A stretch of DNA of 64,000 bases from Phycisphaerales bacterium (GTDB taxonomy: Bacteria > Planctomycetota > Phycisphaerae > Phycisphaerales > SM1A02). Shown piece after piece: positions 8,418 through 17,860 of the stretch. The notes beneath the pieces were generated by a model that saw only the letters and a list, made by a program, of their open reading frames with translations, did no database searches and was not told the DNA's origin. Position 1 is the stretch's first letter; the number at the start of each line of letters is the position of its first letter. The position numbers and the translations under genes were made by a program. The stretch lies in contig JASMLR010000004.1 in NCBI GenBank assembly GCA_030748575.1, positions 118,101 to 182,100 on the forward strand. The letters are read 5' to 3'.

Positions 8418-9235
8418 GGTTGCACCTCGGCGAGACGCTTCAGTACGGATTGTGGGTCGGCATGCAACGCAGGCTTGGTGTCCGGTGGCAACGACTCGGC
8501 GGCGAGTTCTGCAATCGCGATGAGTCCAAGCGTTGTGGGATGGAGGTGGTCGAACTGGATCAGCGTGGCATCTTTCGGCCAGACATGGCCGTTCAACTGG
8601 AGCGGTTTGCCGCGCTTCATTCGATCGACCGTCGCGGCCAGTGGTACCAGCGTGGCGTGCTCGCGAGCGGCCGCCCACACCCTGATCCGGCGGTTCATCG
8701 CATCAAGCGCCTCTGGCGACGGAACCTGATTGGCCCGAAGCAGCGGGATCGGCCACACATCCGCCGCGTCCGCAACGTCCGGCAGATCTCCGATGAGCAG
8801 GGGAACGTCAATGGACTCAAGCAAATGCAATCCGTGGTTCAGGTTGGCCAGTCGGGCCTCAATGTCGCCTGTTCCAAGAGGCTCGTCGTTTACGTCCCGG
8901 TTTCCGTACGCGAACCAGAACAGAAAGTCGATGGCGATGATGTGCGTCGGTTGGTGGGACTTTGCTGCGTCGAGCAGTGTTGGGCCGATCCGCTCCGGCG
9001 CAGAGAAAAACCAGACATCAGCATGCCCACTGACGTCGCTGGCGTCGCATCCGAGGACGGCGGGCAGGACGTCCGCCAGATCGACGTGGCGGTGGTGTAC
9101 CGGGACCTCGTGGTCGCTCGGAGCGTGCGGCACGACAACGCCCCAGCCGGCGGAGGCGCTCGCGCCGATGACGGCGATGTGATGCTCCGCAGCCGACATC
9201 GCGACCGCAAGCATCACGGTAGAGAGCGTCATCAT
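8414..9235 (-). CDS. Exported SGNH/GDSL-like hydrolase
   Basis: The 273-residue protein has a short signal-like N-terminus (MMTLSTVMLAVAMSAAEHH). An SGNH fold is suggested by block I IGASASAGWG, where the usual GDS is GAS, and by a C-terminal FDHLHPT motif matching the catalytic Asp-x-x-His block. Such enzymes are esterases or lipases acting on acyl or acetyl groups, often on polysaccharides. The gene overlaps its neighbours on both sides by ATGA, placing it in the middle of a coupled operon with an rRNA-type methyltransferase and a VTT protein. The altered block I leaves the exact nucleophile context to be confirmed. Confidence 0.7.
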   Translation of the reverse strand: MMTLSTVMLAVAMSAAEHHIAVIGASASAGWGVVVPHAPSDHEVPVHHRHVDLADVLPAVLGCDASDVSGHADVWFFSAPERIGPTLLDAAKSHQPTHIIAIDFLFWFAYGNRDVNDEPLGTGDIEARLANLNHGLHLLESIDVPLLIGDLPDVADAADVWPIPLLRANQVPSPEALDAMNRRIRVWAAAREHATLVPLAATVDRMKRGKPLQLNGHVWPKDATLIQFDHLHPTTLGLIAIAELAAESLPPDTKPALHADPQSVLKRLAEVQP

Positions 9236-10413
9236 GAGGCGGCCTCCGATCGTTCACGTGAGCCTGCCCAGAGTTCGTACCCCAGCAGCCGCGCGTCAAC
9301 CTTGGCATGTCGCATCGGCACGCGGCACGCCGTCTTCAGTCCGACGGACTTGGCCAGTTTCAGATTGCCCGTGAAGATCCACCCGGACCACCCGCCACAC
9401 TGCTGCTTGAAGAAGTCCCCCATCCGCTTGTACACCGGTTGCAGCGCCGCTTCGTCACCCAGCCGAAGGCCGTACTCCGGGTGCAGGATGATGTGCCCGG
9501 GCGTGTCCGGAAGCGGTGTGTCGGCGAAGTCGCAGACGGCCGTCTCGATCATGTGCCCGACGCCAGCGGTTTCTGCGTTCCTTCGTGTGGCTTCAACAGC
9601 CTGTGGATCGTGATCGGTCGCGATGATCGTCGGCCGCTCGGGCCGGCCACGTCGAGGCTTTCTGGGCGTTACGTCTCGGCGAAGGTCGGCCCAGAGTTGG
9701 CTGTTGAACCCATGCAGGTGCTGAAAGGCGAACTGACTGCGGAGCAGCCCCGGCGGACGGCCTGCCGCCATGAGGGCAGCTTCAATGGCGAGCGTGCCGC
9801 TCCCGCACATCGGAATGACCAGCGGTGCCGACTTTGTCCAGCCCGTCCGCAGGAGGATCGCGGCAGCGAGCGTCTCTCGCAGGGGCGCGGCGTGGGGCAT
9901 CTTTCGATAGCCACGGTCGGAGAGCTTCTGGCCACTGGTGTCGATCCAGATCCCGGCCGAATCACCATGCCAGTGGAGGTGTACGACGGCTCCGGTTCGC
10001 AACGGGCCCGAATCCGGACGCCTGCCGTGCACGCTTCGAATGCGGTCGACGATGGCGTCCTTGACAAGAAGGCTGGCGAACATGGTGTTGTCGATGCTTG
10101 GATGGTGAACGGTCGAGGTCACCGAGAGGTATCCGCCTGCGGGGATGATCGTGTCCCACTCGATCTTCCCCACCATCCGCTTCAGTTGATCGGGACCCTC
10201 GCACCGAAACCGCTTGACCAGCGTCAGGACCCGCATGGCGATGCGCGATTCGAGATTCAGCCGCATGGCGTCGAAACTGCTGCCCTTGAACTCAACGCCG
10301 GTGGTGTCTACCGACTCGACGTTCTGGCCGAGGGCGCGGGCCTCCTGCTCAAGCATGGGCGATTGACCGCTGGCGCAGGTCAATCGAATCGTGGTGGAGC
10401 GTGAGAAGTCCAT
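9232..10413 (-). CDS. RlmL/Trm14-like class I methyltransferase with altered catalytic motif
   Basis: The 393-residue protein resembles the THUMP-containing RNA methyltransferase family. It has an N-terminal THUMP-like region (about residues 1-150), a DTSGQKLSDRGYR block, an AdoMet-binding PMCGSGTLAIEAAL motif (about residue 205) and an ATDHDPQAVEATRRNAE acidic loop. A typical C-terminal block ends in DARLLGYELW. Motif IV, normally NPPYG in this family, reads HPEYG here, and the residue before PMCGSGT is Ile instead of the usual Asp. It should act on rRNA or tRNA, but these substitutions may change or remove activity. I chose the ATG at 10413 because the in-frame extension beyond it is antisense to arfB. 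Confidence 0.78.
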   Translation of the reverse strand: MDFSRSTTIRLTCASGQSPMLEQEARALGQNVESVDTTGVEFKGSSFDAMRLNLESRIAMRVLTLVKRFRCEGPDQLKRMVGKIEWDTIIPAGGYLSVTSTVHHPSIDNTMFASLLVKDAIVDRIRSVHGRRPDSGPLRTGAVVHLHWHGDSAGIWIDTSGQKLSDRGYRKMPHAAPLRETLAAAILLRTGWTKSAPLVIPMCGSGTLAIEAALMAAGRPPGLLRSQFAFQHLHGFNSQLWADLRRDVTPRKPRRGRPERPTIIATDHDPQAVEATRRNAETAGVGHMIETAVCDFADTPLPDTPGHIILHPEYGLRLGDEAALQPVYKRMGDFFKQQCGGWSGWIFTGNLKLAKSVGLKTACRVPMRHAKVDARLLGYELWAGSRERSEAAS

Positions 10414-10497
10414 AGCGGAGGAGTGGCGGCATGGGCCGCGTCGAGACGATGATGACACGGCCGCTCGCCGTGGACCAGTATCCCACGCCCTCGGGGC

Positions 10498-10944
10498 ATG
10501 ATGGAGCAGTCGGTGGAAGAACTTCAGGTCAATCGTCGATTCTCCATCTCGCCCCGGTCGCTTCGGGTTGAGACGTCGACGGCGAGCGGCCCGGGCGGCC
10601 AACGTCTGAACCGTGTGCAGACCCGGGTCACGCTGATCTATGACCTGGGTCGGTGTGAGGTGGTTGGCGAGGCGAGGCGTCGCCGCATTGAGGACCGGCT
10701 GGGCCGCCGCGTGGCAGGGGATGGGACGGTGCGGGTGACGTGCGGACGGCACCGCCAGCAGTCTCGAAACCTCCAGGAAGCCCGCGAGCGGCTGGCGGGT
10801 CTCCTCGCAGATGCACTGACGCCTCAGAAAGCCCGAAGGCCGACACGGCCCACGACCGCCAGCAAGGTGCGTCGGCGGACGCAAAAGGCGCGTCGTGGCG
10901 CCCGAAAGGCGGAACGGGGGCGGCAATGGGGTGGGGATGATTGA
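10498..10944 (+). CDS. arfB: Peptidyl-tRNA hydrolase ArfB-like ribosome rescue factor
   Basis: The 148-residue protein contains the release-factor GGQ motif (SGPGGQRLNRVQTRV, GGQ at residues 33-35). It lacks the codon-recognition domains of RF1/RF2. The C-terminus is strongly basic (repeated RRRTQKARRGARKA), as in ArfB/YaeJ, where the tail enters the empty mRNA channel of stalled ribosomes. It would hydrolyse peptidyl-tRNA on non-stop complexes. It is divergent from the methyltransferase gene across an 84-base gap. Two adjacent ATG codons open the frame; no clear ribosome-binding site decides between them. Confidence 0.88.
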   Translation: MMEQSVEELQVNRRFSISPRSLRVETSTASGPGGQRLNRVQTRVTLIYDLGRCEVVGEARRRRIEDRLGRRVAGDGTVRVTCGRHRQQSRNLQEARERLAGLLADALTPQKARRPTRPTTASKVRRRTQKARRGARKAERGRQWGGDD

Positions 10945-11064
10945 GGCGGCCGTACAGGAGGCCGTGGTGGGCCCCGGGGGCCGATTTGCACCCGAATGCC
11001 GATGTTGGTTGAATGCCACAGGGAACCACTGCATACTCGGTGGTTGGAGGGACGTTTCTCACCC

Positions 11065-14000
11065 ATGAATCATCCAAAAGTATCAACTGCCGTCCTCGGC
11101 ACTCTGCTCGTCACCGCCGCCGCGGGCCACGCTGCGGATCTACCCTTGGACGGCCTGGTCTCCGTTATAGACCTCGAACCGTCCGGTGGAGGTCTGGCAC
11201 ATGGTGCTGACGTTGCCGTGTCAGGCGGGTTGGCAGTCGTGGGTCGCCCTGGCGAAGGGGTCGTGGATGTCTATCGGAGGCAGGCGACGGGGCCGACCCT
11301 GGACGGGCTTCCCTGGGCATGGTCTTGGTATGGGCGTCTTGAGCCGGAGGGCGTTGCCCCGGGGAGCGGCTTCGGTTCGAGTGTCGCGATCGCCGGTCAG
11401 ACCATCGTCGTAGGCGCGTGGAAGGATGACAACGCGGGGACGAACGCGGGCGCTGCGTGGGCCTTTGAGGTGGAGGCGGACGGCCAAGATTGGGAGTCCG
11501 TGGACACATGGTCGCTTGGACCGCTCGTCGGCACGGGCGAGCCCGGCACCGGATTGCATGAGTCGGATTACTTTGGCTGGGATGTTGCCGTGGGCGGCGG
11601 CACGGTCGCCATAGGTTGCTGGGGTGACGACACCGATGGCGATCACGCTGGTGCGGTACACCTGTTTCAGCGGGCTACCGACGGCTTTGACTACGTCGCG
11701 AAGGTGACACCGGGCGAGGCCGAAGTTGGGGCGAGGTTTGGCTCGTCTGTCGCGCTGGCCGATGAGCAGCTGTTCGTTGGGGCGCCGGCTCGTTCGGGTT
11801 GGTCGGGTTCAGCCTATCTGTTCGATGGGAGTGCAGACCACTGGGCGTTTGTGCAACGTCTCGATTCCCCTGAGGGGCATGCCTGGGAACGCTTCGGGCA
11901 TGCGTTGGCATGCGTTACTGAAAGCGACGGCGATGTAATCGGTATTGTTGTTGGCGCACCCGGGGACGGTGAACTTGGTTCGCAGGCGGGATGTGTGTAC
12001 ATCTTTGTTCCCATTGAGGGTGAGGGCGGTGGCCTCTTCGAACCATACGACGCGCCCAAGGTCGTCGCGCCGGGCGGCGGGCCAATGGAGCGAGTGGGCA
12101 CCTCATTGAGCGCGTTTTTGGCTTACGATCAGGCCGGATCGGATGACGGAGGCGGACTGCTGATCGGCGCCCCGGGGTGGCGACATCCCGAAGACGGCGA
12201 GGAACACGGTGCCGTGTACTTCATCGCATTTGACGAACTGGAGGGGGGGCAGGAAGAGTCAGGCCGGGTCCTGATTCCGAGTGAGCCGGGTGGGGGCCTG
12301 GGCAGTTGTGTTGCGGCCGATGTTTCGCCAGTAACTGGATCGGACGGTTTTTCCGCTGCGACGGTGCTCGTTGGCATGCCTGCGGCAGCCGCGGGGTTCG
12401 GCCGTACGCAGTTGGTTGATGTGCCGGTTCAGGAGCTGAGCGACGGCGATTGCGATGCCAACGGGTACTTCGATCCGATGGAAGTCCACTTCTTCCCGGA
12501 GAGTACTGACTGTGACGGCGACGGTGAACACGATGCGTGCCAACTTCTACAGGGGGGCGTGGATTGCAACAGCGACGGTGTGCTTGACGAGTGCCAACTC
12601 GGTCCGGAGACGGACTGTGATTCCGATGGCGTGCTGGACGAGTGCCAACTCGGTCCGGAGACGGACTGCCAGGGCGATGGGGTCCTAGACGTGTGCCAGC
12701 TCGATTCAGAGACGGACTGCGACGGTGACTCTGTGCTGGACGAGTGCCAACTCGGTCCGGAGACGGACTGCAATGGCGATGAGTTCCTGGACGTATGCCA
12801 ACTCGGTCCGGAGACGGACTGTGATTCCGATGGCGTGCTGGACGAGTGCCAACTCGGTCCGGAGACGGACTGCAATGGCGATGGCTTCCTGGATGTCTGT
12901 CAATTGAGTCCCGCCACTGACTGTGACGGCAACGGTGTTCTGGATGAGTGCGAGGAACACGGGCCCGCAGATTGCGACATGAACGGCCTGCCCGATGTGT
13001 GCGAGCTCGATGGGGCGAGCGACTGTGACGGCAACGGCGTACTCGACGTGTGCGAGACCGGCCTGCCCGACTGCGACCAAGACGGAGTTCCGGATGCGTG
13101 CCAGCTTGACGCCGCCACCGACTGCAATGGCGATGGCCTGCTGGATGTCTGTCAGGTGGACGCCGTGACCGATTGCGATGCCAATGGCGCACTCGACGTC
13201 TGCGAGATCGCTGCCGATCCTGCCGTAGATTGCGATGGGGACGGTGTGCTTGACGCCTGCCAGATTCCCGATGGATCCGTGATTCCGCCGGATTGGCTGA
13301 CTCAACAATTCGTCAGCGGGATCGATCTTGCCGGGTTGGGTGTCCGACTCAATCCGACGGGCAACTCAACCCCGCCGTACTACCAATTGTGCACCGTGAT
13401 GGCGGGCGAGGTGTGGGTTGATCCATTCAGCCATACGCCACAAGTGTTGCTCGACGATGACGCAGTTCTGATGCAGCTCCCCTTCAGTTTCGACTACGCG
13501 GGGACGTTGCAGCACGAACTGTATGTAGGAAGTAACGGCAACGTGACGTTCGACCAGCCGGACACCACCTACATCGAGACGCTTGTCGGTCACTTCGCGA
13601 TACCCAGGCTCAGTGTGCTCTTCGATGATCTGGATCCAGAGGCCGGGGGGAGCGTGCTCGTTGGTCTGGGCCCTGCTGGGTCATTCGTCGTGACGTGGCT
13701 GAATCTGCCCGAGTATCTGATTCCGGGCACGGACAACACGGCCCAACTCGTGCTGCACCCGGACGGCGCAGTGGAAATGTCATGGATCAGCATGACGTCC
13801 ACGACGGCGATCGCCGGCCCGTCTGCCGGTACTGGAATGGGGCCCGACTTTGTCATGACGGACCTCTCCAATGCGTGGGACTGTGTGGCTCGCTCGCCCG
13901 TTGCGGCTGGCGATTGCGACGGCAACGGTGTCCCTGACGCATGCCAGGGACCGCCAGCGGGTGACCCGTGGTGGGGCACAGAGCATTTCACAGGTGACTT

Positions 14001-14910
14001 CGATCTGAACAATACGAAGCTGACGTTCACACCTCAGGAGTCGCCGCTTCCGAATTCGTGGAGTGTGTGTTCAACGCCAATATCCATGTTCCCGGTTGAC
14101 CCGTATGGCGCAGGGACCGTCGTTCCTTTGACGGATGATGGGAGTTATCAGGTGTCGACCGGCGTGGTGTTCCCCTTCGCGGGGACCGACTGGACCGACG
14201 CCTTCATCAACGCGAATGGGTCGATCTCGTTTATGTATGGCGACTCAGGATATGACGGGACTCTGGCGAACCACTTCTACCAACCTCGCGTTGCCGGGCT
14301 TCTGACGGATCTGAATCCCGAGGTGGCCGGGGAGGTTCGGTATCAGTATGGGCCGGACGGCGGCCTGGTCGTGTCGTGGCTGGGCGTGTCGGTGTACGGT
14401 TGGACCGAGTTTGATGTGGACATGCAGATTCTGCTGCATCCGGATGGCGTCGCCGAGGTGGCATTCCTGGCCGCGGATCCATTCGATGCCGTGGTTGGTG
14501 TGTCCGAGGGACTCGGCGTTCCGATCAACTTTGCGCAGACGGATCTCTCCGCATCAGGCGTGGCCTGTGATCTCGTGCAGCCGTTTGATGACTGCGATGG
14601 AAGCAGCGTGATGGACACCATCGAGATCGCCATCGGCTGCCTGAGTGACTACGACTTGAATGGCATCCCGGATGTCTGTGAGAGCGGCGGGCTGCAAGGC
14701 CTGGCGCCGCCGTGCCCGTGGGATGTCACTGGCGATGGAGCCGTGAATGTGCATGATCTGCTGTCCCTGCTTGAGCACTGGGGCGAAGCCAAGTTGGGCA
14801 GCCCCTCGGAGCGATTCGACCTGTCTCCTCCCAAGGGGGACCGATCGGTCGATGTGGCCGATTTGGTCGAGATGATTCAGGGCATGCAGTACGGATGCGG
14901 TCAGCCGTAG
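11065..14910 (+). CDS. Giant secreted FG-GAP / Ca-loop repeat protein with dockerin-like end
   Basis: The 1281-residue product starts at ATG 11065 with a signal peptide (MNHPKVSTAVLGTLLVTAAAGHA). Residues of about 25-450 hold FG-GAP-type beta-propeller repeats (FGSSVAIAGQTIVVGA, FGWDVAVGGGTVAIG, FGSSVALADEQLFVGAP). Residues of about 460-740 are a chain of 17-residue repeats of the form DCDSDGVLDECQLGPET, with acidic Ca-binding loops and two cysteines each, resembling thrombospondin type 3 repeats. Two related beta-sandwich domains of about 170 residues follow (both with PFxFxxAGT...NGxxxF... blocks). A final pair of Ca loops (DVTGDGAVNVHDL and the PKGDRSVDVADL loop) is dockerin-like. It is probably a long, calcium-stiffened surface or extracellular adhesin-like protein. 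Its last ten bases overlap the convergent ppa gene. Confidence 0.82.
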   Translation: MNHPKVSTAVLGTLLVTAAAGHAADLPLDGLVSVIDLEPSGGGLAHGADVAVSGGLAVVGRPGEGVVDVYRRQATGPTLDGLPWAWSWYGRLEPEGVAPGSGFGSSVAIAGQTIVVGAWKDDNAGTNAGAAWAFEVEADGQDWESVDTWSLGPLVGTGEPGTGLHESDYFGWDVAVGGGTVAIGCWGDDTDGDHAGAVHLFQRATDGFDYVAKVTPGEAEVGARFGSSVALADEQLFVGAPARSGWSGSAYLFDGSADHWAFVQRLDSPEGHAWERFGHALACVTESDGDVIGIVVGAPGDGELGSQAGCVYIFVPIEGEGGGLFEPYDAPKVVAPGGGPMERVGTSLSAFLAYDQAGSDDGGGLLIGAPGWRHPEDGEEHGAVYFIAFDELEGGQEESGRVLIPSEPGGGLGSCVAADVSPVTGSDGFSAATVLVGMPAAAAGFGRTQLVDVPVQELSDGDCDANGYFDPMEVHFFPESTDCDGDGEHDACQLLQGGVDCNSDGVLDECQLGPETDCDSDGVLDECQLGPETDCQGDGVLDVCQLDSETDCDGDSVLDECQLGPETDCNGDEFLDVCQLGPETDCDSDGVLDECQLGPETDCNGDGFLDVCQLSPATDCDGNGVLDECEEHGPADCDMNGLPDVCELDGASDCDGNGVLDVCETGLPDCDQDGVPDACQLDAATDCNGDGLLDVCQVDAVTDCDANGALDVCEIAADPAVDCDGDGVLDACQIPDGSVIPPDWLTQQFVSGIDLAGLGVRLNPTGNSTPPYYQLCTVMAGEVWVDPFSHTPQVLLDDDAVLMQLPFSFDYAGTLQHELYVGSNGNVTFDQPDTTYIETLVGHFAIPRLSVLFDDLDPEAGGSVLVGLGPAGSFVVTWLNLPEYLIPGTDNTAQLVLHPDGAVEMSWISMTSTTAIAGPSAGTGMGPDFVMTDLSNAWDCVARSPVAAGDCDGNGVPDACQGPPAGDPWWGTEHFTGDFDLNNTKLTFTPQESPLPNSWSVCSTPISMFPVDPYGAGTVVPLTDDGSYQVSTGVVFPFAGTDWTDAFINANGSISFMYGDSGYDGTLANHFYQPRVAGLLTDLNPEVAGEVRYQYGPDGGLVVSWLGVSVYGWTEFDVDMQILLHPDGVAEVAFLAADPFDAVVGVSEGLGVPINFAQTDLSASGVACDLVQPFDDCDGSSVMDTIEIAIGCLSDYDLNGIPDVCESGGLQGLAPPCPWDVTGDGAVNVHDLLSLLEHWGEAKLGSPSERFDLSPPKGDRSVDVADLVEMIQGMQYGCGQP
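12562..13272 (+). repeat. 51-bp tandem coding repeat (Ca-loop units)
   Basis: The DNA repeats with a 51-base period; for example, GGTCCGGAGACGGACTG recurs at 12601 and 12652. Each unit encodes about 17 residues of the form DC-x-x-DG-x-L-D-x-C-QLGPET. The left units are nearly identical, which points to recent duplication, while units toward the right are diverged. The array codes for the central stalk of the giant FG-GAP protein. Confidence 0.85.
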
Positions 14911-15419
14911 CGGGCGACCGCCTCTTCGATGATCCGAAAGGCGTCGACGCGGTCGTGCCACCCATAGGTGTCGGCGAACTTCCCTTCCAGTTCTTTGTAG
15001 ATGTGGAAGAAGTAGTCGATCTCACGAAGGGTGTGCCGAGGGACATTCTGCAGGCCGTGCAACTCCTCCTTGCGAGGGTCCGTCGTTGGCACCGCAAGGA
15101 TCTTATGGTCGAGACCCTTGTCGTCCTTCATTTCCAGAACACCGAGCGGCCGCACCTCGATGAGGGCGCCGGTGAAGCAGTGGCCGTCGAGTAGGACCAG
15201 CACGTCAAGCGGGTCATCGTCTTCTGCGAGCGTTTGGGGGATGAACCCGTAAGCGCCGGGGTAGTGCACCGGGCTGAAGAGCGTGCGGTCGAGCTTGAAG
15301 ACGTTGAGTTGCTTGTCGTACTCGTACTTGTTGGCGCTGCCCGGTGGGATCTCAATGACGGCATTGAGGATGGCCGGTGGTTCCGGTCCCGTTGGAAGCG
15401 TCAGGTAGTTGACGGTCAT
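14901..15419 (-). CDS. ppa: Inorganic pyrophosphatase (family I)
   Basis: The 172-residue cytoplasmic enzyme hydrolyses pyrophosphate to two phosphates. It carries the family I signature EDDDPLDVLVL and conserved blocks IEIPPGSANKYEYD, YPGAYGFIPQT and EMKDDKGLDHKILAVP, with the metal- and substrate-binding Asp, Lys and Tyr residues in place. The length matches bacterial soluble pyrophosphatases. Its 3' end overlaps the convergent giant surface-protein gene by ten bases. The ATG at 15419 fits the family N-terminus better than the longer frame. Confidence 0.95.
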   Translation of the reverse strand: MTVNYLTLPTGPEPPAILNAVIEIPPGSANKYEYDKQLNVFKLDRTLFSPVHYPGAYGFIPQTLAEDDDPLDVLVLLDGHCFTGALIEVRPLGVLEMKDDKGLDHKILAVPTTDPRKEELHGLQNVPRHTLREIDYFFHIYKELEGKFADTYGWHDRVDAFRIIEEAVARYG

Positions 15420-15450
15420 ACACGCAGCCCCTTTCTCATTCGACCAGTGA

Positions 15451-16491
15451 TCACCACACGGCCTCCGGCGCAAGCACGGTCCGCAAGGTGTCGCAGGCGT
15501 GCTCGATGTCTTCCGGTCCCGCAGCGAGGCTGGTCACGAGCCTGATCGTCCTGGGACCGGTATCCAGACATCGCAGGCCGCGCTCTTCGAGCCTCGATAT
15601 CACCGCCGCCGCGTCACCTGGTACGTCCAGATAGACAATGTTGGTATCGACGCCGCCGGGATCCATCGCAACGCCGGGGCATGTCGATGCCGCCTCGGCG
15701 AGCTGCCGGGCGTGGGCATGATCGTCCACGAGACGCTTCCGGTGGTGGTCGATGGCATACAACGCCGCGGCCGCGAGCATGCCGCTCTGCCGCATCGTGC
15801 CGCCGAGCAACTTTCGCGCGCGACTCACGGCCGCGATCGTGTCCCGACTTCCGCACACGATGGATCCAGCCGGGCAGCCCAGGCCCTTTGAGAAGCACGC
15901 GGAAACGGTGTCAAAGTGCTGGGCGTAGTCCGCCGGCGAAACGCCGGTCGCAGCGCAGGCATTCCAGATGCGAGCGCCATCGAGGTGGCATCGCAGGCCG
16001 TGTTGTCTGGCTTCGTCGGTGACCGATTGCAGGCGATCGACCGACCAGACGGCGCCGCCGCCACGGTTCTGGGTATTCTCGACCGACAGCAGCCGCGAGC
16101 GAGCAAAGTGGTGGTCATTCATACGAATGGCGGCCGTGACATCGGCAGCGTCGAACTGCCCCCGAGGTCCACGCAGCAGCGCGATCGAGCACCCGGAAAT
16201 CGCGGCCCAGGCGCCCGCCTCATAGAGGTAGATGTGACTGTGCTCGTGGCAGATGATTTCGTCGCCGGGCGACGTGAGGCTCTTGATGGCGGCCTGATTG
16301 GCCATTGAGCCGGTTGGCATGAAGCACGCGGCTTCCTTGCCGAAGAGTTCGGCGCATCGGTCCTGCAACGCATGCACGGTCGGGTCATCGCCCAGCACGT
16401 CATCGCCAAGCGGAGCAGCCATCATGGCCGCCTTCATGGCGTTCGTCGGTTGGGTCACCGTGTCGCTGCGGAGGTCAATTCCGATGGCCAT
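15451..16491 (-). CDS. ltaE: Low-specificity L-threonine aldolase
   Basis: The 346-residue PLP enzyme (fold type I) cleaves L-threonine or L-allo-threonine to glycine and acetaldehyde. It shows the family N-terminus IDLRSDTVTQPT, the GDDVLGDDPTV block, HEHSHIYLYEAGA, HLDGARIWNA and the PLP-lysine segment SACFSKGLGCPAGS. The start at 16491 gives the standard family N-terminus. It faces the divergent MFS transporter gene across about 50 bases. It lies 31 bases upstream of ppa on the same strand and may be co-transcribed with it. Confidence 0.93.
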   Translation of the reverse strand: MAIGIDLRSDTVTQPTNAMKAAMMAAPLGDDVLGDDPTVHALQDRCAELFGKEAACFMPTGSMANQAAIKSLTSPGDEIICHEHSHIYLYEAGAWAAISGCSIALLRGPRGQFDAADVTAAIRMNDHHFARSRLLSVENTQNRGGGAVWSVDRLQSVTDEARQHGLRCHLDGARIWNACAATGVSPADYAQHFDTVSACFSKGLGCPAGSIVCGSRDTIAAVSRARKLLGGTMRQSGMLAAAALYAIDHHRKRLVDDHAHARQLAEAASTCPGVAMDPGGVDTNIVYLDVPGDAAAVISRLEERGLRCLDTGPRTIRLVTSLAAGPEDIEHACDTLRTVLAPEAVW

Positions 16492-16542
16492 GCGAGGATG
16501 GTAGTGGCGAGGGGGCCGATCCATCTGATATACCCTGCCGCC

Positions 16543-17859
16543 ATGACGATCACCACTGCGCCGCGCATGGGACTGGGACTGGGCAGCCGCCTCTCATTCA
16601 TGATGTTCTTGCAGTACGCGATCTGGGGGGCGTGGCTGCCGATTCTCTATCCGTTTCTGCTGGGGTATCGAGGCTTCTCGCTGACGCAGACCGGTCTGTG
16701 TTTCTCGGCTGGGGCCGTTGGCGCCATCTTCGGCCCGTTCATCGCCGGGCAACTGGCGGATCGCATGATGTCGACGGAGAAGCTGCTTGGTATCAGCCAC
16801 CTCATCGGGGCCGTGCTGGTGTTCCTCATGGGCATGGCGGACTCGTTCACCGCCTTTCTGATCCTGTCCGCGATCTACGGCTTCGTCTATGCGCCGACCA
16901 TTGCATTGACGAACTCGTTGGCGTTTCACCACATGCCGGACCGCGACCGGGACTTCGGGCTCGTCAGGCTCTGGGGGACGGTCGGGTGGATCGTGGCCGG
17001 GATCATCGTCGGGCAGTATCTGTTTCGTGTGGCGACGCCTGCGGATGGAACGCTCGAGGAGATCAAGGCTGCGCAGGACGCTGGTCGGATCTTTGCGTTC
17101 AATCTGAGCGCCCTGATCGGTCTGGTCATGGGGTTCTTCTGTTTCACGCTCCCGCACACGCCACCAGCGAAGAATGAAGGGCAGAAACTCGCCTGGGCCG
17201 AGGCCATCGGCGAGATCAGCGTGCAGCCGCTGATCACACTCTTCCTGATTGCGGTTCCGGTGAGCATGATTCACCAGTTCTACTTTGTGTTCACCAGCGA
17301 GTTCGTGACCGGGATTCAGAACGCGGCTGGCAGCAATGCCGCCGATTCATTTGCCAACGGCGTCAATCAGATTCTGGGCGTCGGCGGCGGGGGTTTGATG
17401 ACGCTCGGCCAGATGAGCGAGATCGCCGTGCTGGCGTTCATGCCCCTGCTCGCCAAGGGGCTCTCTCGGAAGACGCTGCTTGGCATCGGGCTCGTTGCGT
17501 ACGCCGCGAGAATGGCGATCTTCGCTTTCGCCCCGGACCTCGTCCCCGTGCTGTTCGGCGTCGCCCTTCATGGCCTCTGCTTCGGATGCTTCATCTTCGT
17601 GGCATACATGGTGGTGGACGAGAACACGACCAGGGATGTCCGGGCCTCGGCGCAGAATCTCTTCAATCTGGTGATTGTCGGAATCGGCATCATTGTCGGG
17701 AGTTGGTTCGCGACCGGTGTGGTCGGCGGCTGGGCAAAGTCGGATTCGGGGATGGACTTTGTCCGGCTCTTCTCGGTCCCGATGTGGATGGCCATCGGCT
17801 GCTTCGTGCTGCTGATGCTGTTCTATCCATCCAAGCGACAGGCCGCCGCCCCTGCGTGA
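16543..17859 (+). CDS. MFS transporter, nucleoside:H+ symporter-like
   Basis: The 438-residue protein has about twelve predicted membrane helices. Its N-terminal signature (LSFMMFLQYAIWGAWLPILY, FGPFIAGQLADRMMSTEK) resembles the NupG/XapB nucleoside:proton symporter branch of the major facilitator superfamily. Related planctomycete proteins are annotated as nucleoside or sugar permeases, so the substrate is not certain. The ATG at 16543 is chosen because the in-frame upstream sequence is antisense to ltaE. It ends one base before the convergent isomerase gene. Confidence 0.85.
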   Translation: MTITTAPRMGLGLGSRLSFMMFLQYAIWGAWLPILYPFLLGYRGFSLTQTGLCFSAGAVGAIFGPFIAGQLADRMMSTEKLLGISHLIGAVLVFLMGMADSFTAFLILSAIYGFVYAPTIALTNSLAFHHMPDRDRDFGLVRLWGTVGWIVAGIIVGQYLFRVATPADGTLEEIKAAQDAGRIFAFNLSALIGLVMGFFCFTLPHTPPAKNEGQKLAWAEAIGEISVQPLITLFLIAVPVSMIHQFYFVFTSEFVTGIQNAAGSNAADSFANGVNQILGVGGGGLMTLGQMSEIAVLAFMPLLAKGLSRKTLLGIGLVAYAARMAIFAFAPDLVPVLFGVALHGLCFGCFIFVAYMVVDENTTRDVRASAQNLFNLVIVGIGIIVGSWFATGVVGGWAKSDSGMDFVRLFSVPMWMAIGCFVLLMLFYPSKRQAAAPA

Positions 17860-17860
17860 A

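Noticed and set aside
8339..9613. 424-codon plus-strand frame across the SGNH and methyltransferase genes
   Set aside because: It spans two minus-strand genes joined by ATGA, and its product looks random.
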